A stretch of DNA of 64,000 bases from Litchfieldia salsa (GCF_900104555.1 NZ_FNJU01000006.1:92317-156316); one strand, 5' to 3'; shown: positions 32,589 to 42,937, counted from the first letter of the stretch. Numbers and translations: made by a program. Notes: generated by a model from the letters alone, not told the origin.

Positions 32589-33227
32589 GTGAGTACAATC
32601 GAACTTAATAAACGACAAGAGCAAATCGTTCAAATTGTTAAAGATAATGGCCCTATAACTGGTGAATCGATTGCAGATCAATTAAATCTTACAAGGGCCA
32701 CGCTTAGACCGGATTTAGCGATTCTAACAATGTCTGGGTATTTAGATGCCAGGCCCCGGGTAGGCTATTACTTTACGGGAAAAACGGGCTCTCAAGTATT
32801 AACGGATAAAATTAAGAAGCTGCAGGTTAAGGATTTTCAGTCAATTCCAGTAGTTGTTGCAGAGAATGTATCTGTTTATGACGCAATAGTAACGATGTTT
32901 TTAGAGGATGTAGGAACATTATTTGTCGTTGATCAAGGCTCGATTCTCGTCGGAGTTTTATCAAGAAAAGACCTGCTTAGAACCAGTATTGGCAAACAGG
33001 AGCTATCAACTATTCCTGTAAACATTATTATGACAAGAATGCCAAATATAACGATGTGTGAGAGAGAAGATTCATTAATAGATGTAGCCCAAAAGTTGAT
33101 TGAAAAACAAATAGATGCACTACCGGTTGTTAAGCTTACTGAAAAAGGGATAGAGGTTATCGGAAGAATAACAAAAACCAATATGACAAAAGCATTGGTT
33201 TCTTTAGCAATAGATGGATTAGTCTAG
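32589..33227 (+). CDS. ccpN: Transcriptional repressor CcpN (HTH-CBS)
   Basis: Represses gluconeogenic genes (gapB, pckA) and the sRNA SR1 in B. subtilis when glycolytic carbon is present. The 212-aa protein has an N-terminal winged HTH (NGPITGESIADQLNLTRATLRPDLAILTMSG) followed by two CBS domains (VLSRKDLLRTSIGKQEL and VIGRITKTNMTKALV). The start is the second of two tandem GTGs (32589), matching the homologue start STIELNKRQ. It is followed closely by the PPDK regulator, its functional partner in B. subtilis. Confidence 0.95.
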   Translation: MSTIELNKRQEQIVQIVKDNGPITGESIADQLNLTRATLRPDLAILTMSGYLDARPRVGYYFTGKTGSQVLTDKIKKLQVKDFQSIPVVVAENVSVYDAIVTMFLEDVGTLFVVDQGSILVGVLSRKDLLRTSIGKQELSTIPVNIIMTRMPNITMCEREDSLIDVAQKLIEKQIDALPVVKLTEKGIEVIGRITKTNMTKALVSLAIDGLV

Positions 33228-33253
33228 ACTCTTAAGCTTATGGGGGGAAACAA

Positions 33254-34066
33254 ATGAGTAATCGAATGATTTTTGTGGTATCTGACTCAGTTGGTGAAAC
33301 GGCTGAATTAGTTGTGAAAGCAGCAATAAGTCAATTTAAGGATTGTAATACTGAGGTGAAACGAATACCTTATGTAGAAGATATTGCAACGATAAATGAA
33401 ATTATTTCAATGGCAAAAGGTAAGTTTTCGATCATCGTGTTTACATTGGTTGTTCCTGAGCTAAGAGAACATTTACATAAAGAAGCGGCACGTGAAAAAG
33501 TTGAAGTTTATGATATATTAGGACCTTTGATTGATCAAATGGGTTCTCTATATGAAACTAAACCAAGTCACGAACCTGGTTTAGTACGTAAATTGGATGA
33601 GGATTATTTTAAAAAAATTGAAGCGATCGAATTTGCTGTTAAATATGATGATGGAAGAGATCCTCGTGGTATTTTAAGAGCTGATATTGTTTTAGTTGGT
33701 GTTTCAAGAACCTCTAAAACCCCTCTGTCGCAATATTTAGCACATAAAGGAATTAGAGTAGCAAATGTTCCTTTAGTACCTGAAGTAGATCCGCCAGAAG
33801 AGTTGTTTAAAGTTTCATCTGACAAATGTTTTGGTTTGAAAATTAGTGCAGAAAAGTTGAACAATATTAGGCGAGAACGACTCAAGTCATTAGGTTTAAA
33901 TGATCAGGCTATCTATGCAAACATCGATCGAATTAATAATGAACTAAAACACTTTGATACAGTGGTTGAAAAAATAGGCTGTGATATTATCGATGTAACA
34001 AATAAAGCAGTTGAAGAAACAGCAAATATTATTCTTTCTACGAAAAATAAACGAAAGAGCTTATAA
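33254..34066 (+). CDS. yqfL: Pyruvate, phosphate dikinase regulatory protein family (YqfL)
   Basis: PPSR/PDRP family, DUF299 fold; members act as bifunctional ADP-dependent kinase and Pi-dependent pyrophosphorylase on PPDK or PEP synthetase. In B. subtilis YqfL modulates CcpN. The 270-aa product shows [11 protein letters not shown] at the N-terminus, the P-loop [15 protein letters not shown] and [14 protein letters not shown] 33254 follows GGGGG. Located 26 bp after ccpN in the same unit. No ppdK is in this window, so a substrate cannot be named. Confidence 0.92.
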   Translation: MSNRMIFVVSDSVGETAELVVKAAISQFKDCNTEVKRIPYVEDIATINEIISMAKGKFSIIVFTLVVPELREHLHKEAAREKVEVYDILGPLIDQMGSLYETKPSHEPGLVRKLDEDYFKKIEAIEFAVKYDDGRDPRGILRADIVLVGVSRTSKTPLSQYLAHKGIRVANVPLVPEVDPPEELFKVSSDKCFGLKISAEKLNNIRRERLKSLGLNDQAIYANIDRINNELKHFDTVVEKIGCDIIDVTNKAVEETANIILSTKNKRKSL

Positions 34067-34075
34067 GATAGAAAC

Positions 34076-34147
34076 ATGACTCTAAATTTACTTTAGCGAT
34101 TGATCAAGGAATTGTTCAGAGCTGAGAATGTTAAGAGTCATTTTTTT
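34076..34147 (+). terminator. Probable terminator after yqfL
   Basis: TGACTCT (34077-34083) pairs with AGAGTCA (34134-34140), followed by seven Ts. The 50-base loop contains further weak palindromes. Confidence 0.65.
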
Positions 34148-34413
34148 GTGTATGTTTATGTAGAAAAAGTACGATAATTGTTTAAAAAACGTAGAAATAT
34201 GTAGAATTTATATTGTTAATGTATTATAATAAAAAAATTGTGATAAAAATGTATAAAATAGGTTTAGAGTTAGGGAAGATAGAATAAACTATGTATTGTG
34301 AGTTGTCAAGAGACAAAGTGGAATTACCAAGAAAAATTTTCGACATTTTCCATGGGAATTAGTCAGTTTATTTATTTTCTTTAAAAAGAAAGAAGGATTC
34401 TATGGAGTGATGT

Positions 34414-34641
34414 AGAATTAAAAAATATGACGAAAAAAAGAAGAAGATTGTAGTCGATGCTGATGTATGTCTGTTAAACAATTGTCAGCTAGGCAAATAC
34501 ATAACCTAGAGGAATCTTTCCTTAATAATGACATGGATGCTGTATTACATGTAATGTTTCTTTCGGCAAAGGAAAGACGTACTGGAACTCTTACACAATG
34601 GTCCAAAACCCTATTTAGAAAGTGACCAAAGAATTTTTTAA
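34414..34641 (+). pseudogene. yqxD: Frameshifted and deleted remnant of a YqxD/YaiI (UPF0178) gene
   Basis: B. subtilis has yqxD (UPF0178, ~150 aa) at this position, just before dnaG. Here three fragments recall that family. IVVDADVC at 34447-34470 (first frame) matches the N-terminal VDADACPV motif. FLSAKERRTG at 34557-34586 lies in a different frame. NGPKPYLESDQRIF at 34597-34638, back in the first frame and ending in TAA, matches the RTKGPKPFT C-terminal motif. The whole span is ~230 bp, about half the normal length, with an internal stop and at least one frameshift. No Shine-Dalgarno is evident. The family's function is unknown. The remaining sequence up to 34724 holds no gene. Confidence 0.7.
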
Positions 34642-34724
34642 TGCCATTAGAAGAAATTTGTCGAAACTTGCAGGAATTAAAGTGAACGACAGCGAATATT
34701 AAGTAGACGGAGTTGTTACGAATA

Positions 34725-36542
34725 ATGGGAAATCGTATTCCCGAAGAAACAATTGAAAAAATTCGTCAATCTGTTGACATTGTTGATGTAATTAGTGAAT
34801 ATGTTCAATTGAAGAAACAAGGTCGAAACTATTTTGGGTTATGTCCTTTTCATGGTGAAAACACACCTTCTTTTTCGGTCTCTGCGGAAAAACAACTCTT
34901 TCAATGCTTTGGTTGCGGGGCAGGGGGAAATGTATTTTCATTTTTAATGGATCTTAAGGGGTATTCTTTTATAGAAGCTGCAACAACATTAGCTGAAGGA
35001 AAGGATATTGAACTCCCGGCGGACCGGACACCGAGTTCACAATCAAATAATAAACATCAAAACGAGATGTCTATTATGATCGAGGCACATGACCTTTTAA
35101 AGAAATTTTACCATCATTTATTAGTAAATACAAAAGAAGGTCAAGAAGCCTTAGATTATCTGTTAAATCGTGGCTTTACGAAAGAGATTATTGAGCAGTT
35201 TGAAATTGGTTACTCATTAGATTCATGGGATTATATTTCTAAATTCCTACATAAAAGAGGGTATAGTCTTGAATTAATGGAAAAAGCCGGTTTACTTGTA
35301 AAAAAAGAAGATACTGGTTCTTTCCTTGATCGGTTTCGCAATCGTATCATGTTTCCAATTTGGGATTATCAAGGTAAGACCATTGCATTTTCTGGGAGGA
35401 TATTAACCTCCAATCAAGAACCAAAATACTTAAATAGTCCCGAAACTCCTATATTTAACAAAAGTAAGACACTATACAATTTTCATCAAGCAAGAATGCA
35501 TATTCGTAAGAAAGAACAAGTTATTCTTTTTGAAGGATTTGCAGATGTTATTTCCGCAACAAAAGCTGGTTTTCCGTATTCCATTGCTTCAATGGGAACA
35601 TCATTGACTGAAGAACAAGCAAAGTTGATTAGACGTAATGTTGAGTCTGTAATTCTTTGTTATGATTCTGACCAGGCAGGGATTGATGCTGCACTAAGGG
35701 CATCTAAAATTTTGTCAGACGTTGGGTGTTACGTGAGGATTTCATTAATGCCAGAAGGACTTGACCCTGATGACTACATTAAGAAATACGGTAGTGAAAA
35801 GTTTAAGAATGATGTAATAGGGGCAAGTATTACTCAGATGGCTTTTAAGATGCAATATTTACGCCGTGGAAAAAACCTTCAAGATGAAGGAGAACGGATG
35901 CGCTATATCGAAGAAGTACTTAAGGAAATAGGTGCTTTAGATAAAGCTGTAGAGCGTGAACACTATTTGCAACAAATTTCTTCAGAGTTCTCAGTATCGT
36001 TAGAAGCCCTTAAAGAACAACAAGCACAATTTAACAAAAGTGAGTTCAAGAAAAAGGATAATAGCGATAGGAATAGAAATAATATACCTAGAAGAACGAA
36101 TGTACAAAAAAGTTTGAAACCTGCTTTTCATAATGCAGAAAGATATTTAATCGCTCATATGCTAAGAGATAAAGATATTGCTTATAAAGTTCAAAGCGAA
36201 CTTCAAAGTGAATTCAATATTGAAGAACATCAAGCTATTGTTACTTATCTGTATGCTTACTACGAAGAAGGAAACGAACCAGACCCAAGCGCATTTCTGC
36301 AACGTTTAAATGATGAGCGACTTTCACGTGCAGTGACTGATATCGCTATGCTACTCATTAATGAAGAAACAACAGACACCGAAATTAGAGACTATATAAA
36401 ACAGGTGTTGAAACATCAAAAATTGTCAATGCTAAAAGAAAAGGATTTAGAAAAGCAGCAAGCAGAGCGAGAGAAGGATTTTCTTAAAGCAGCAACGATC
36501 GCTAATGAAATCATCCAAATAAAAAAAGTACTTAATAACTAA
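34725..36542 (+). CDS. dnaG: DNA primase DnaG
   Basis: Synthesises RNA primers for replication. The 605-aa protein has an N-terminal CHC2 zinc finger ([27 protein letters not shown]), a catalytic TOPRIM core with [11 protein letters not shown] and [11 protein letters not shown], and a C-terminal DnaB-interaction domain (~460-605). ATG 34725 matches the homologue start MGNRIPEE. The TTG at 34713 is one base from the ACGGAG Shine-Dalgarno, while ATG 34725 is 13 bases away, so initiation spacing is unusual. sigA follows after 46 bp, as in the classic Bacillus macromolecular-synthesis operon. Confidence 0.96.
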   Translation: MGNRIPEETIEKIRQSVDIVDVISEYVQLKKQGRNYFGLCPFHGENTPSFSVSAEKQLFQCFGCGAGGNVFSFLMDLKGYSFIEAATTLAEGKDIELPADRTPSSQSNNKHQNEMSIMIEAHDLLKKFYHHLLVNTKEGQEALDYLLNRGFTKEIIEQFEIGYSLDSWDYISKFLHKRGYSLELMEKAGLLVKKEDTGSFLDRFRNRIMFPIWDYQGKTIAFSGRILTSNQEPKYLNSPETPIFNKSKTLYNFHQARMHIRKKEQVILFEGFADVISATKAGFPYSIASMGTSLTEEQAKLIRRNVESVILCYDSDQAGIDAALRASKILSDVGCYVRISLMPEGLDPDDYIKKYGSEKFKNDVIGASITQMAFKMQYLRRGKNLQDEGERMRYIEEVLKEIGALDKAVEREHYLQQISSEFSVSLEALKEQQAQFNKSEFKKKDNSDRNRNNIPRRTNVQKSLKPAFHNAERYLIAHMLRDKDIAYKVQSELQSEFNIEEHQAIVTYLYAYYEEGNEPDPSAFLQRLNDERLSRAVTDIAMLLINEETTDTEIRDYIKQVLKHQKLSMLKEKDLEKQQAEREKDFLKAATIANEIIQIKKVLNN

Positions 36543-36588
36543 GTGTAATTTACCTCTATGGCTCACTAGTTTGAAAGGAGGGGAACTT

Positions 36589-37713
36589 ATGGCTGAAAAG
36601 TCAGCACGTTCTAAAGAAGTGGAAACAGAAATTACAATTGATCAGGTGAAAGATCAATTAACAGAGTTAGGTAAAAAACGAGGAGTTCTGACATACGAGG
36701 AAATCGCAGAGAAGATGTCTGGATTTGAAGTTGAGTCAGATCAACTTGATGAGTATTATGAGTTCCTTGGAGAACAGGGTGTTGAATTGTTAGGTGAGGG
36801 TGATGAAGATGCGGACCCAAATATCCAACAATTAGCTAAGGAAGAAGAGTTTGATTTAAATGATTTAAGCGTTCCTCCGGGTGTTAAAATTAATGACCCT
36901 GTTAGAATGTATTTAAAAGAAATAGGTCGTGTTGATCTTCTGTCTGCTGAAGAAGAAATCTCTTTAGCAAAGCGTATTGAAGACGGTGATGAAGAAGCCA
37001 AGCGACGCTTAGCTGAAGCAAACCTTCGACTAGTTGTTAGTATTGCGAAACGTTATGTTGGTCGTGGGATGCTATTTCTTGATTTAATTCAAGAAGGTAA
37101 CATGGGTCTTATTAAAGCAGTTGAAAAGTTTGACTATCGTAAAGGTTATAAATTCAGTACGTATGCAACGTGGTGGATTCGTCAAGCAATAACACGTGCA
37201 ATTGCCGATCAAGCACGAACAATCCGTATTCCGGTTCATATGGTTGAGACGATTAACAAGCTAATTCGTGTACAGCGTCAGTTACTGCAAGATCTTGGTC
37301 GTGAGCCTTCTCCTGAAGAGATTGGTGAAGATATGGACTTAACTCCAGAAAAAGTTCGTGAAATCTTAAAAATCGCTCAAGAGCCTGTTTCATTAGAAAC
37401 TCCAATTGGTGAGGAAGATGATTCACATCTTGGAGACTTTATTGAAGATCAAGATGCCACTTCTCCTTCTGAGCATGCTGCATACGAGCTGTTAAAGGAA
37501 CAACTTGAAGATGTTTTAGATACATTAACAGATCGTGAAGAAAACGTATTGCGCCTTCGTTTTGGACTTGATGACGGTAGAACTCGCACATTAGAAGAAG
37601 TTGGTAAGGTCTTCGGTGTTACACGAGAGCGTATCCGACAAATTGAAGCAAAAGCACTACGTAAGCTACGACATCCAAGCCGTAGCAAACGTCTTAAGGA
37701 TTTCTTAGAATAA
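36589..37713 (+). CDS. sigA: RNA polymerase primary sigma factor SigA
   Basis: Housekeeping sigma-70. The 374-aa product contains region 1.1 (~1-80), region 1.2 ([21 protein letters not shown]), region 2 with [19 protein letters not shown] and [18 protein letters not shown], region 3 and region 4 ([28 protein letters not shown]). The ATG lies after AAAGGAGGGG; the in-frame ATG at 36571 is not supported. Second gene of dnaG-sigA. A terminator follows. Confidence 0.98.
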   Translation: MAEKSARSKEVETEITIDQVKDQLTELGKKRGVLTYEEIAEKMSGFEVESDQLDEYYEFLGEQGVELLGEGDEDADPNIQQLAKEEEFDLNDLSVPPGVKINDPVRMYLKEIGRVDLLSAEEEISLAKRIEDGDEEAKRRLAEANLRLVVSIAKRYVGRGMLFLDLIQEGNMGLIKAVEKFDYRKGYKFSTYATWWIRQAITRAIADQARTIRIPVHMVETINKLIRVQRQLLQDLGREPSPEEIGEDMDLTPEKVREILKIAQEPVSLETPIGEEDDSHLGDFIEDQDATSPSEHAAYELLKEQLEDVLDTLTDREENVLRLRFGLDDGRTRTLEEVGKVFGVTRERIRQIEAKALRKLRHPSRSKRLKDFLE

Positions 37714-37729
37714 AATATCAAATAATAGG

Positions 37730-37769
37730 GATGACCCTTAGGACCCCAATCTCCTAGGTCATCTTTTTT
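37730..37769 (+). terminator. Terminator after sigA
   Basis: GATGACCCTTAGGA pairs with TCCTAGGTCATC (one small bulge), followed by TTTTTT. Confidence 0.88.
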
Positions 37770-37825
37770 ATTATTGTGTATCTATAGTAACTGTTAAATA
37801 AGCCTTACATTTTAGAGGTGAACAC

Positions 37826-38365
37826 ATGGATGAAAGTAATAGAAAAAAGATTATCATTAAAGAAATAAGGGATTGGAAGCAATCTAGACTTTTACCAGAA
37901 GAGTATTGTAATTTTCTCCTTACCCTATATACAGAAGGAGATTTTAACCTTCTGAATGAGGAACTTAAGGAAACGAAGAAAGTGAAGAAAACATTTACTC
38001 CTGTCTTTTTCATTTTTTGTTTGCTACCAATTTCATTTCTTGTCACTTATTTTACTGAAATAAATTTGGTTTTGCAAATCGCTATTTTTAGTGTTTTTAT
38101 AATAATCTGTGTATTATCATCGATTTTTCTTAAGAAAAATCAATTATTACAACATTTTTCCTCTATTATTGGTGCCTTAATTTTTCTAAATGCTACTGTA
38201 CAATTAAATAGTCATTTTAATGGTGATAATCAATTTGCACTATTAGTTATCGTATTATTGAATTGTTTAATATGGCTTGTTTTAGGGATTTTCTTGAAGA
38301 GGAACTATTTTCTATTTGCAAGTGGTTTAGGTATAGTACTTACAATTATAGCATTTTTTAGATAA
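37826..38365 (+). CDS. Unassigned membrane protein next to sigA
   Basis: 179 aa. The cytosolic N-terminus (~1-55) is charged and contains IIKEIRDWKQSRLLPEEYC and LLTLYTEGD. Five hydrophobic segments follow at about 58-78, 81-101, 108-126, 137-155 and 159-177. The N-terminal helix-turn pattern (W-K-x-S-x-L-L-P-x-x-Y) recalls the start of DUF2157-type membrane proteins, a weak guess. Shine-Dalgarno AGAGGTG precedes ATG 37826. Neither the neighbouring sigA nor cccA suggests a role. The following 38366-38617 stretch is very AT-rich and shows nothing else. Confidence 0.7.
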   Translation: MDESNRKKIIIKEIRDWKQSRLLPEEYCNFLLTLYTEGDFNLLNEELKETKKVKKTFTPVFFIFCLLPISFLVTYFTEINLVLQIAIFSVFIIICVLSSIFLKKNQLLQHFSSIIGALIFLNATVQLNSHFNGDNQFALLVIVLLNCLIWLVLGIFLKRNYFLFASGLGIVLTIIAFFR

Positions 38366-38617
38366 TATTTCATTATTTTAAATAATTAGATAATTAAGTA
38401 ATCTTAGATATTGATATTCATTCAATTAATTAAAATTAATATGGATATAGTAAAAAACTGCGAATTAGCCATTCTTTAAATTAGAATTATGAAAGATATT
38501 TGAACAACTTGTACATTTAGGACTTTCACTTCTTTATAAATTAAAGTAAAATAGGAATTGTTTGTATATTATCTTCGTATAAGAAACATTAGTATTTACA
38601 TAAGGGAGGTTAAAGGA

Positions 38618-38971
38618 ATGAATCGTAATCCATTGATTCCATTTGGCTTAATTTTTGTTTTTGGAATTGGACTTATGTTCCTACTTTCATTTATTGGATT
38701 AGGAAACATGGATGAGCTTGCAAATGAGGGTGAAGAAACTCCTGAGGCAACTGTTGCAGCTTCTCCTGAAGAAATTTATCAAGGGAAATGTGCAGCATGT
38801 CATGGTGTAGATATGTCTGGTGGAGTTGGTCCAGATCTACATGGTGTAGGTGAGCGTTACGAAGCTGATGAGATTAAAACCATTTTAGAAGAAGGTAAAG
38901 GAATCATGCAAGGTGGTCTTGTACCTGCTGAGCATCTTGACGACATGGTTACTTGGCTAAGCGAACTTTAA
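38618..38971 (+). CDS. cccA: Membrane-anchored cytochrome c-550 (CccA)
   Basis: Small c-type cytochrome carrying electrons from the bc complex to cytochrome c oxidase on the outer face of the membrane. The 117-aa product has one N-terminal membrane anchor (~6-25), an acidic linker, the heme motif CAACH at ~58-62 and the distal methionine region (IMQGGLVPAEHLDDMVTWL). ATG 38618 lies eight bases after AAGGGAGG; the in-frame ATG 38558 has no ribosome binding site. Monocistronic with terminator. Confidence 0.95.
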   Translation: MNRNPLIPFGLIFVFGIGLMFLLSFIGLGNMDELANEGEETPEATVAASPEEIYQGKCAACHGVDMSGGVGPDLHGVGERYEADEIKTILEEGKGIMQGGLVPAEHLDDMVTWLSEL

Positions 38972-39004
38972 AACATTTGCAATTGTTTTAAAGGGTTCTC
39001 CAAA

Positions 39005-39057
39005 GAGTCTGGCAATACTGGTTACACGTAACTGTGTAAATAGTGCCAGGCTTTTTG
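39005..39057 (+). terminator. Terminator after cccA
   Basis: GTCTGGCA and TGCCAGGC enclose a second internal stem (GTTACAC/GTGTAA); TTTTTG follows. Confidence 0.8.
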
Positions 39058-39141
39058 TTTATATATTGGACATAAGTTTTTATTTCATGGATAGTTTTTG
39101 TATAATAAATTTGTAGAAAATAAAATAAATGTGGTGTAAAA

Positions 39142-39849
39142 ATGAATGAATTACAATTATCGAAACGACTTGAGGCTGTTGCTTCAAATATCCTTCCTAA
39201 TAGCATTCTTGCTGATATAGGATCTGATCATGCATATTTACCTTGTTATGCTTTTCTTAAAGGGAAAATATCATCAGCAATTGCTGGGGAGATCAATGAC
39301 GGTCCCTTCCGTTCAGCACAAGAACAGGTACGTAAGTCTAACCTAGCAGAAGTGATCGAAGTAAGAAAGGGTAACGGACTAGAGGTTATCCAGCCTAACG
39401 AAGTTGATTGTATTACAATTGCAGGCATGGGTGGCACATTGATAACATCAATATTAGAAGAAGGTTCAAATAAATTAGAGGGTGTGTCTAGGTTAGTATT
39501 ACAACCTAATATTGGAGCGATCAATATTAGAAAATGGTTGATCCAAAATAATTGGGGAATCACTTCTGAAACCATTCTTGAGGAAGATGGTAAAATCTAT
39601 GAAATTATTGTTGCTGACCGTGGTAATACGGAAAAATCATACGAAGATTTAAAGGCAGGTTTATTGCTAGGACCATTTTTACTAAAGGAAAAAAATAAAG
39701 TATTTATTAAAAAGTGGACGAATGAACTACAGCATTGGAATCAAATTATGATGAAACTTCAAAGTGCTGAGTCTACTCCTGAAAACAATGAGAAGAGAAA
39801 AGAAATTGAAGAAAAAATAAAGATTGTAAAGGAGGTACTAGATGATTAA
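39142..39849 (+). CDS. trmK: tRNA (adenine-22-N1)-methyltransferase TrmK
   Basis: Class I SAM methyltransferase making m1A22 in tRNA. The 235-aa product has the motif I region ILADIGSDHAYLPCYA, the AGEINDGPFRSA acidic loop, and DCITIAGMGGTLI at motif IV, the hallmark of the YqfN/TrmK family. A C-terminal coiled coil (~180-235) is visible. Its final eight bases overlap yqfO, with which it is conserved as a pair. Confidence 0.94.
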   Translation: MNELQLSKRLEAVASNILPNSILADIGSDHAYLPCYAFLKGKISSAIAGEINDGPFRSAQEQVRKSNLAEVIEVRKGNGLEVIQPNEVDCITIAGMGGTLITSILEEGSNKLEGVSRLVLQPNIGAINIRKWLIQNNWGITSETILEEDGKIYEIIVADRGNTEKSYEDLKAGLLLGPFLLKEKNKVFIKKWTNELQHWNQIMMKLQSAESTPENNEKRKEIEEKIKIVKEVLDD

Positions 39850-40963
39850 AGTACCAAATGGACATGAGGTTATTCAAGTTTTTGAGGCTTTTTCACCAAA
39901 AAAGTTTGCTGTTGAAGGAGATAAAATCGGATTGCAAATTGGGTCACTCAATAAGCCGATTAATCGAATCATGACTGCATTAGATGTGAATGAGGACGTG
40001 ATAGAAGAAGCCATCATTAAAAACGTCGATTTAATCATCGCTCACCACCCTGTCATTTTCCGACCACTCAAACACATACAAACAGATTCAACAACCGGAA
40101 GAATGATTGAGAAATGCATAAAAAATGATATCACTATTTATGCAGCCCATACGAATTTAGATGTAGCTGAAGGCGGAGTGAATGATTTATTAGCAGACGC
40201 ACTAAATTTACAACAACAAGAAGTCTTGTCTCCTTCATATACTGATAGTAATAAAAAGATTGTTGTTTTTGTTCCAGGTTCTTCGGCTAACAAAGTGAGA
40301 GAAGCCATGAGTGCTGCTGGAGCTGGAAACATAGGAAACTATAGTCATTGTACATATAATACTGAGGGTGTTGGTACATTTCTTCCTGAAGCGAGTTCCC
40401 ACCCTGTCATAGGAGAGCGTGGAAAGCTCGTAGAAGTTGAGGAAATTAAAATTGAGACAATTGTACCCACTTCACGTCAAAAAGCGGTTATAAGGGCGAT
40501 GCTTGCCGCTCATCCTTATGAAGAAGTAGCCTACGATATTTATAGTCTTGAAAATGAAGGAAAAGAATATGGTTTGGGTCGGGTTGGGTATTTACCAAAT
40601 GAAATGACCTTAGAAGACTTTGCTTTGTATGTAAAAAAACAATTACATGTGGATGGGGTTAGAGTAGTTGGCCCTCTAAATGGTAAAGTGAAAAAAGTAG
40701 CTGTTCTTGGAGGAGATGGAAATAAGTATATTTCTCAAGCCAAGTTCAAAGGTGCTGATGTGTTTGTTACTGGTGACCTCTATTATCATGTAGCACATGA
40801 TGCACTAATGATGGGACTTTCTGTTGTAGACCCAGGTCATCATATTGAGCAAATTATGAAAAAAGGCGTGGCAGACAAGTTATTCTTAGAGTTTAAGGAT
40901 AGGAAGTGGGACATCGAAGTTTTCCCTTCTGAACCCTCGACAGATCCTTTTGTGTTTATATAA
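39842..40963 (+). CDS. yqfO: Nif3-like dinuclear metal protein YqfO
   Basis: NIF3/DUF34 family protein with dinuclear metal centre; 373 aa because of the extra PII-like insert domain (~125-230) typical of Bacillus YqfO. Metal motifs DLIIAHHPVIFRP and AAHTNLDVAEGG are seen in the N-terminal half, with TGDLYYHVAHDA and VDPGHHIEQ in the C-terminal half. The family is sometimes listed as GTP cyclohydrolase I type 2, but a confirmed reaction is doubtful. Shine-Dalgarno AAAGGAGG lies within the trmK end. Confidence 0.92.
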   Translation: MIKVPNGHEVIQVFEAFSPKKFAVEGDKIGLQIGSLNKPINRIMTALDVNEDVIEEAIIKNVDLIIAHHPVIFRPLKHIQTDSTTGRMIEKCIKNDITIYAAHTNLDVAEGGVNDLLADALNLQQQEVLSPSYTDSNKKIVVFVPGSSANKVREAMSAAGAGNIGNYSHCTYNTEGVGTFLPEASSHPVIGERGKLVEVEEIKIETIVPTSRQKAVIRAMLAAHPYEEVAYDIYSLENEGKEYGLGRVGYLPNEMTLEDFALYVKKQLHVDGVRVVGPLNGKVKKVAVLGGDGNKYISQAKFKGADVFVTGDLYYHVAHDALMMGLSVVDPGHHIEQIMKKGVADKLFLEFKDRKWDIEVFPSEPSTDPFVFI

Positions 40964-41023
40964 ATAGTAATTCGAAAGTTCGGTAAAGTGGAGATAGATG
41001 CTCGAGATTCTGTCGGAGAGCCC

Positions 41024-41059
41024 AAAAAAGCTTGAGTCCAAGAGGACTCAAGCTTTTTT
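41024..41059. terminator. Bidirectional terminator between yqfO and ispH
   Basis: AAAAAAGCTTGAGTCC (41024-41039) is exactly complementary to GGACTCAAGCTTTTTT (41044-41059), with a 4-base loop; serves the convergent yqfO and ispH. Confidence 0.92.
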
Positions 41060-41066
41060 AACCTAC

Positions 41067-42008
41067 TTATTTTGTTTTAACTTTAGGTAAAATTTTATGA
41101 AGTGGTACACTACGTTCTCTTTTCCAAGTTGATTCGTCGTTCGAATCGAATTGTTCAAGGAAGTTGATCACTTCTTTTGTAATTGGGGTTGGTGTAGAGG
41201 CACCTGCAGTTACAGCTACATTTTTGGCATCTAATAGCCACTCTACTTTGATCTCACTTACATCTGCCACACGATAAGCTTTTGTACCCGCAATTTCTAG
41301 GGATACTTGTGCTAATCGGTTTGAATTATTACTTTTAGGATCACCCACAACAATTGTTACGTCAGCTGCTGTTGCTTGTTCAGCGACAGCTTCCTGGCGC
41401 ACTTGTGTAGCCATACATATTTCACGATGAACCTCTGTTTGAGGAAATCTTTCCTGTACACGTTCCATAATGTGCTGTACATCCCATTGACTCATTGTTG
41501 TTTGATTTGTAACAATGATTTTCTCGTTTGATAGCTTTAAGTTTTCTACATCTTCTAGGGTTTCAACAAGATGAACAATATCTGGTGCAACACCAACGGC
41601 CCCTTCAGGTTCAGGGTGACCTTTTTTCCCGATATAAATGATTTGGTATCCTTCTGCCTTTTTTTGTTCAATTAAGTTATGGGTGTTAGTCACATCTGGG
41701 CATGTTGCATCAATAGTCACTAGCCCTTTTTCTTTTGCAAGGCGTTTAACCTCTGGTGAAACACCATGTGCGGTAAAAATGACTGTACCTTCGTTCACAT
41801 TTTTAAGTATTTCAAGACGATTTTCTCCATCTAGCGTGATAATACCTTCTTCTTCAAATGCATCTGTTACATGTTTATTATGAACAATCATACCTAGGAT
41901 GAAAATCGGTCTAGGTAATGATTTATCTAATGCCGCATTTTTTGCAATAACCATTGCATCAACAACACCATAGCAATAGCCACGCGGTGCAATTTTGATG
42001 ACTTCCAT
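41067..42008 (-). CDS. ispH: 4-hydroxy-3-methylbut-2-enyl diphosphate reductase IspH
   Basis: Last enzyme of the MEP isoprenoid pathway; a [4Fe-4S] protein reducing HMBPP to IPP and DMAPP. The 313-aa product has the three cluster cysteines in [23 protein letters not shown] and [12 protein letters not shown], plus HGVSPEVK and the TxxTTMSQW-like [10 protein letters not shown] motif. It is monocistronic on the minus strand. The other late MEP enzyme, ispG, is at 49390-50520. Confidence 0.97.
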   Translation of the reverse strand: MEVIKIAPRGYCYGVVDAMVIAKNAALDKSLPRPIFILGMIVHNKHVTDAFEEEGIITLDGENRLEILKNVNEGTVIFTAHGVSPEVKRLAKEKGLVTIDATCPDVTNTHNLIEQKKAEGYQIIYIGKKGHPEPEGAVGVAPDIVHLVETLEDVENLKLSNEKIIVTNQTTMSQWDVQHIMERVQERFPQTEVHREICMATQVRQEAVAEQATAADVTIVVGDPKSNNSNRLAQVSLEIAGTKAYRVADVSEIKVEWLLDAKNVAVTAGASTPTPITKEVINFLEQFDSNDESTWKRERSVPLHKILPKVKTK

Positions 42009-42118
42009 TTGTTTGACCTCCTCAGGTTAAGACGAAAGAGTTTATCGGTAATTACTCTCTTAATCTCTTATATTATATCTGAGTAGGCGTGATAATTCAA
42101 AGAGGACGATGAGCTAAA

Positions 42119-42757
42119 TCAAATATACATACGTGGAACGGATTGACCTGATTTTGTTGTTGTGGTCTTTTTACTAGGTGTAGCTGCTTTTGGTACATCT
42201 CGTTCTTCGTCTAATTCTTCCGCACTTTCTGTGGACGGTTGTGCTTTCTTTGTTTTGCGTTTTTTAGTCGTTACTACTTCTTCTTCATCACTTGTTTTCT
42301 CACTATCATCATCACTATCGCTACTATTTAATTCTCGATAGAGCTTTAGCATTGATGGTATATTTTTTACTAAGGGCCCGTATTGCTGAACCATTGGCAT
42401 GACTGATTCGGCTGTGTGAAGGGCTTTTTGAACATTTCCTAACATAGTACCTAGATTTGCTGGGTTCGTTAAGCCAGACAAAACAGACGTCGTTTTTGCA
42501 GCCCCAGTGGCGGCATTAGCAGCATTAGCCGCATTAACACCAGCTCCCATAAAGTTTCCAGGCCCTTGCATGAAATTTGCAGGATTCATTCCTTGCATCA
42601 TTCCGGTTGGGGCAGCAGATCCGCCACCTTTGAAACCTGACATAAGCTTGCTTAAGAATCCTCCTCCACCAGCTCTACTCATAGCTTGAGCAGGCATTTG
42701 TGTTCCCATAAACTGACCTGGACCCATTCCAGGCATTCCTCTTCCGGGAAAAAACAT
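42119..42757 (-). CDS. yqfQ: YqfQ-like protein (low-complexity, VrrA/YqfQ family)
   Basis: 212 aa of strongly biased composition. The N-terminal half is rich in Gly, Met, Pro and Ala (FFPGRGMPGMGPGQFMG). A middle helical domain follows (~85-130, LTNPANLGTMLGNVQKALHTAES and YGPLVKNIPSMLKLY). The C-terminal half is low-complexity Ser/Asp/Glu then Lys/Thr. This matches the YqfQ-like family, related to VrrA of B. anthracis. A good AAGGAGGA precedes the ATG at 42757. Function unknown; reported as spore-associated in some species, which I cannot support from sequence. Confidence 0.78.
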   Translation of the reverse strand: MFFPGRGMPGMGPGQFMGTQMPAQAMSRAGGGGFLSKLMSGFKGGGSAAPTGMMQGMNPANFMQGPGNFMGAGVNAANAANAATGAAKTTSVLSGLTNPANLGTMLGNVQKALHTAESVMPMVQQYGPLVKNIPSMLKLYRELNSSDSDDDSEKTSDEEEVVTTKKRKTKKAQPSTESAEELDEERDVPKAATPSKKTTTTKSGQSVPRMYI

Positions 42758-42937
42758 GATAGTTCCTCCTTCCGATAGTCTGTTGATTTATATGAAGGTT
42801 ACAGATTTACTTTTTAGTAGGTATGACTTCTATGATTCCTTTTGATTAATGAGCCTTCACAATAAGCTATGCGAGGAAGAGGGGAAGTGTTTATTTTATT
42901 CTTAATAATAGGCACCGAGTAAAAAATATTGGTTGTA

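Noticed and set aside
34418-34606. Minus-strand 62-codon ORF opposite the yqxD remnant
   Set aside because: No Shine-Dalgarno, no family resemblance, and it lies antisense to recognisable UPF0178 fragments.
42119-42757. yqfQ region as a VNTR or secreted toxin-like repeat protein
   Set aside because: Low complexity is obvious, but there is no exact tandem repeat and no signal peptide; a YqfQ-like protein is the simpler reading.
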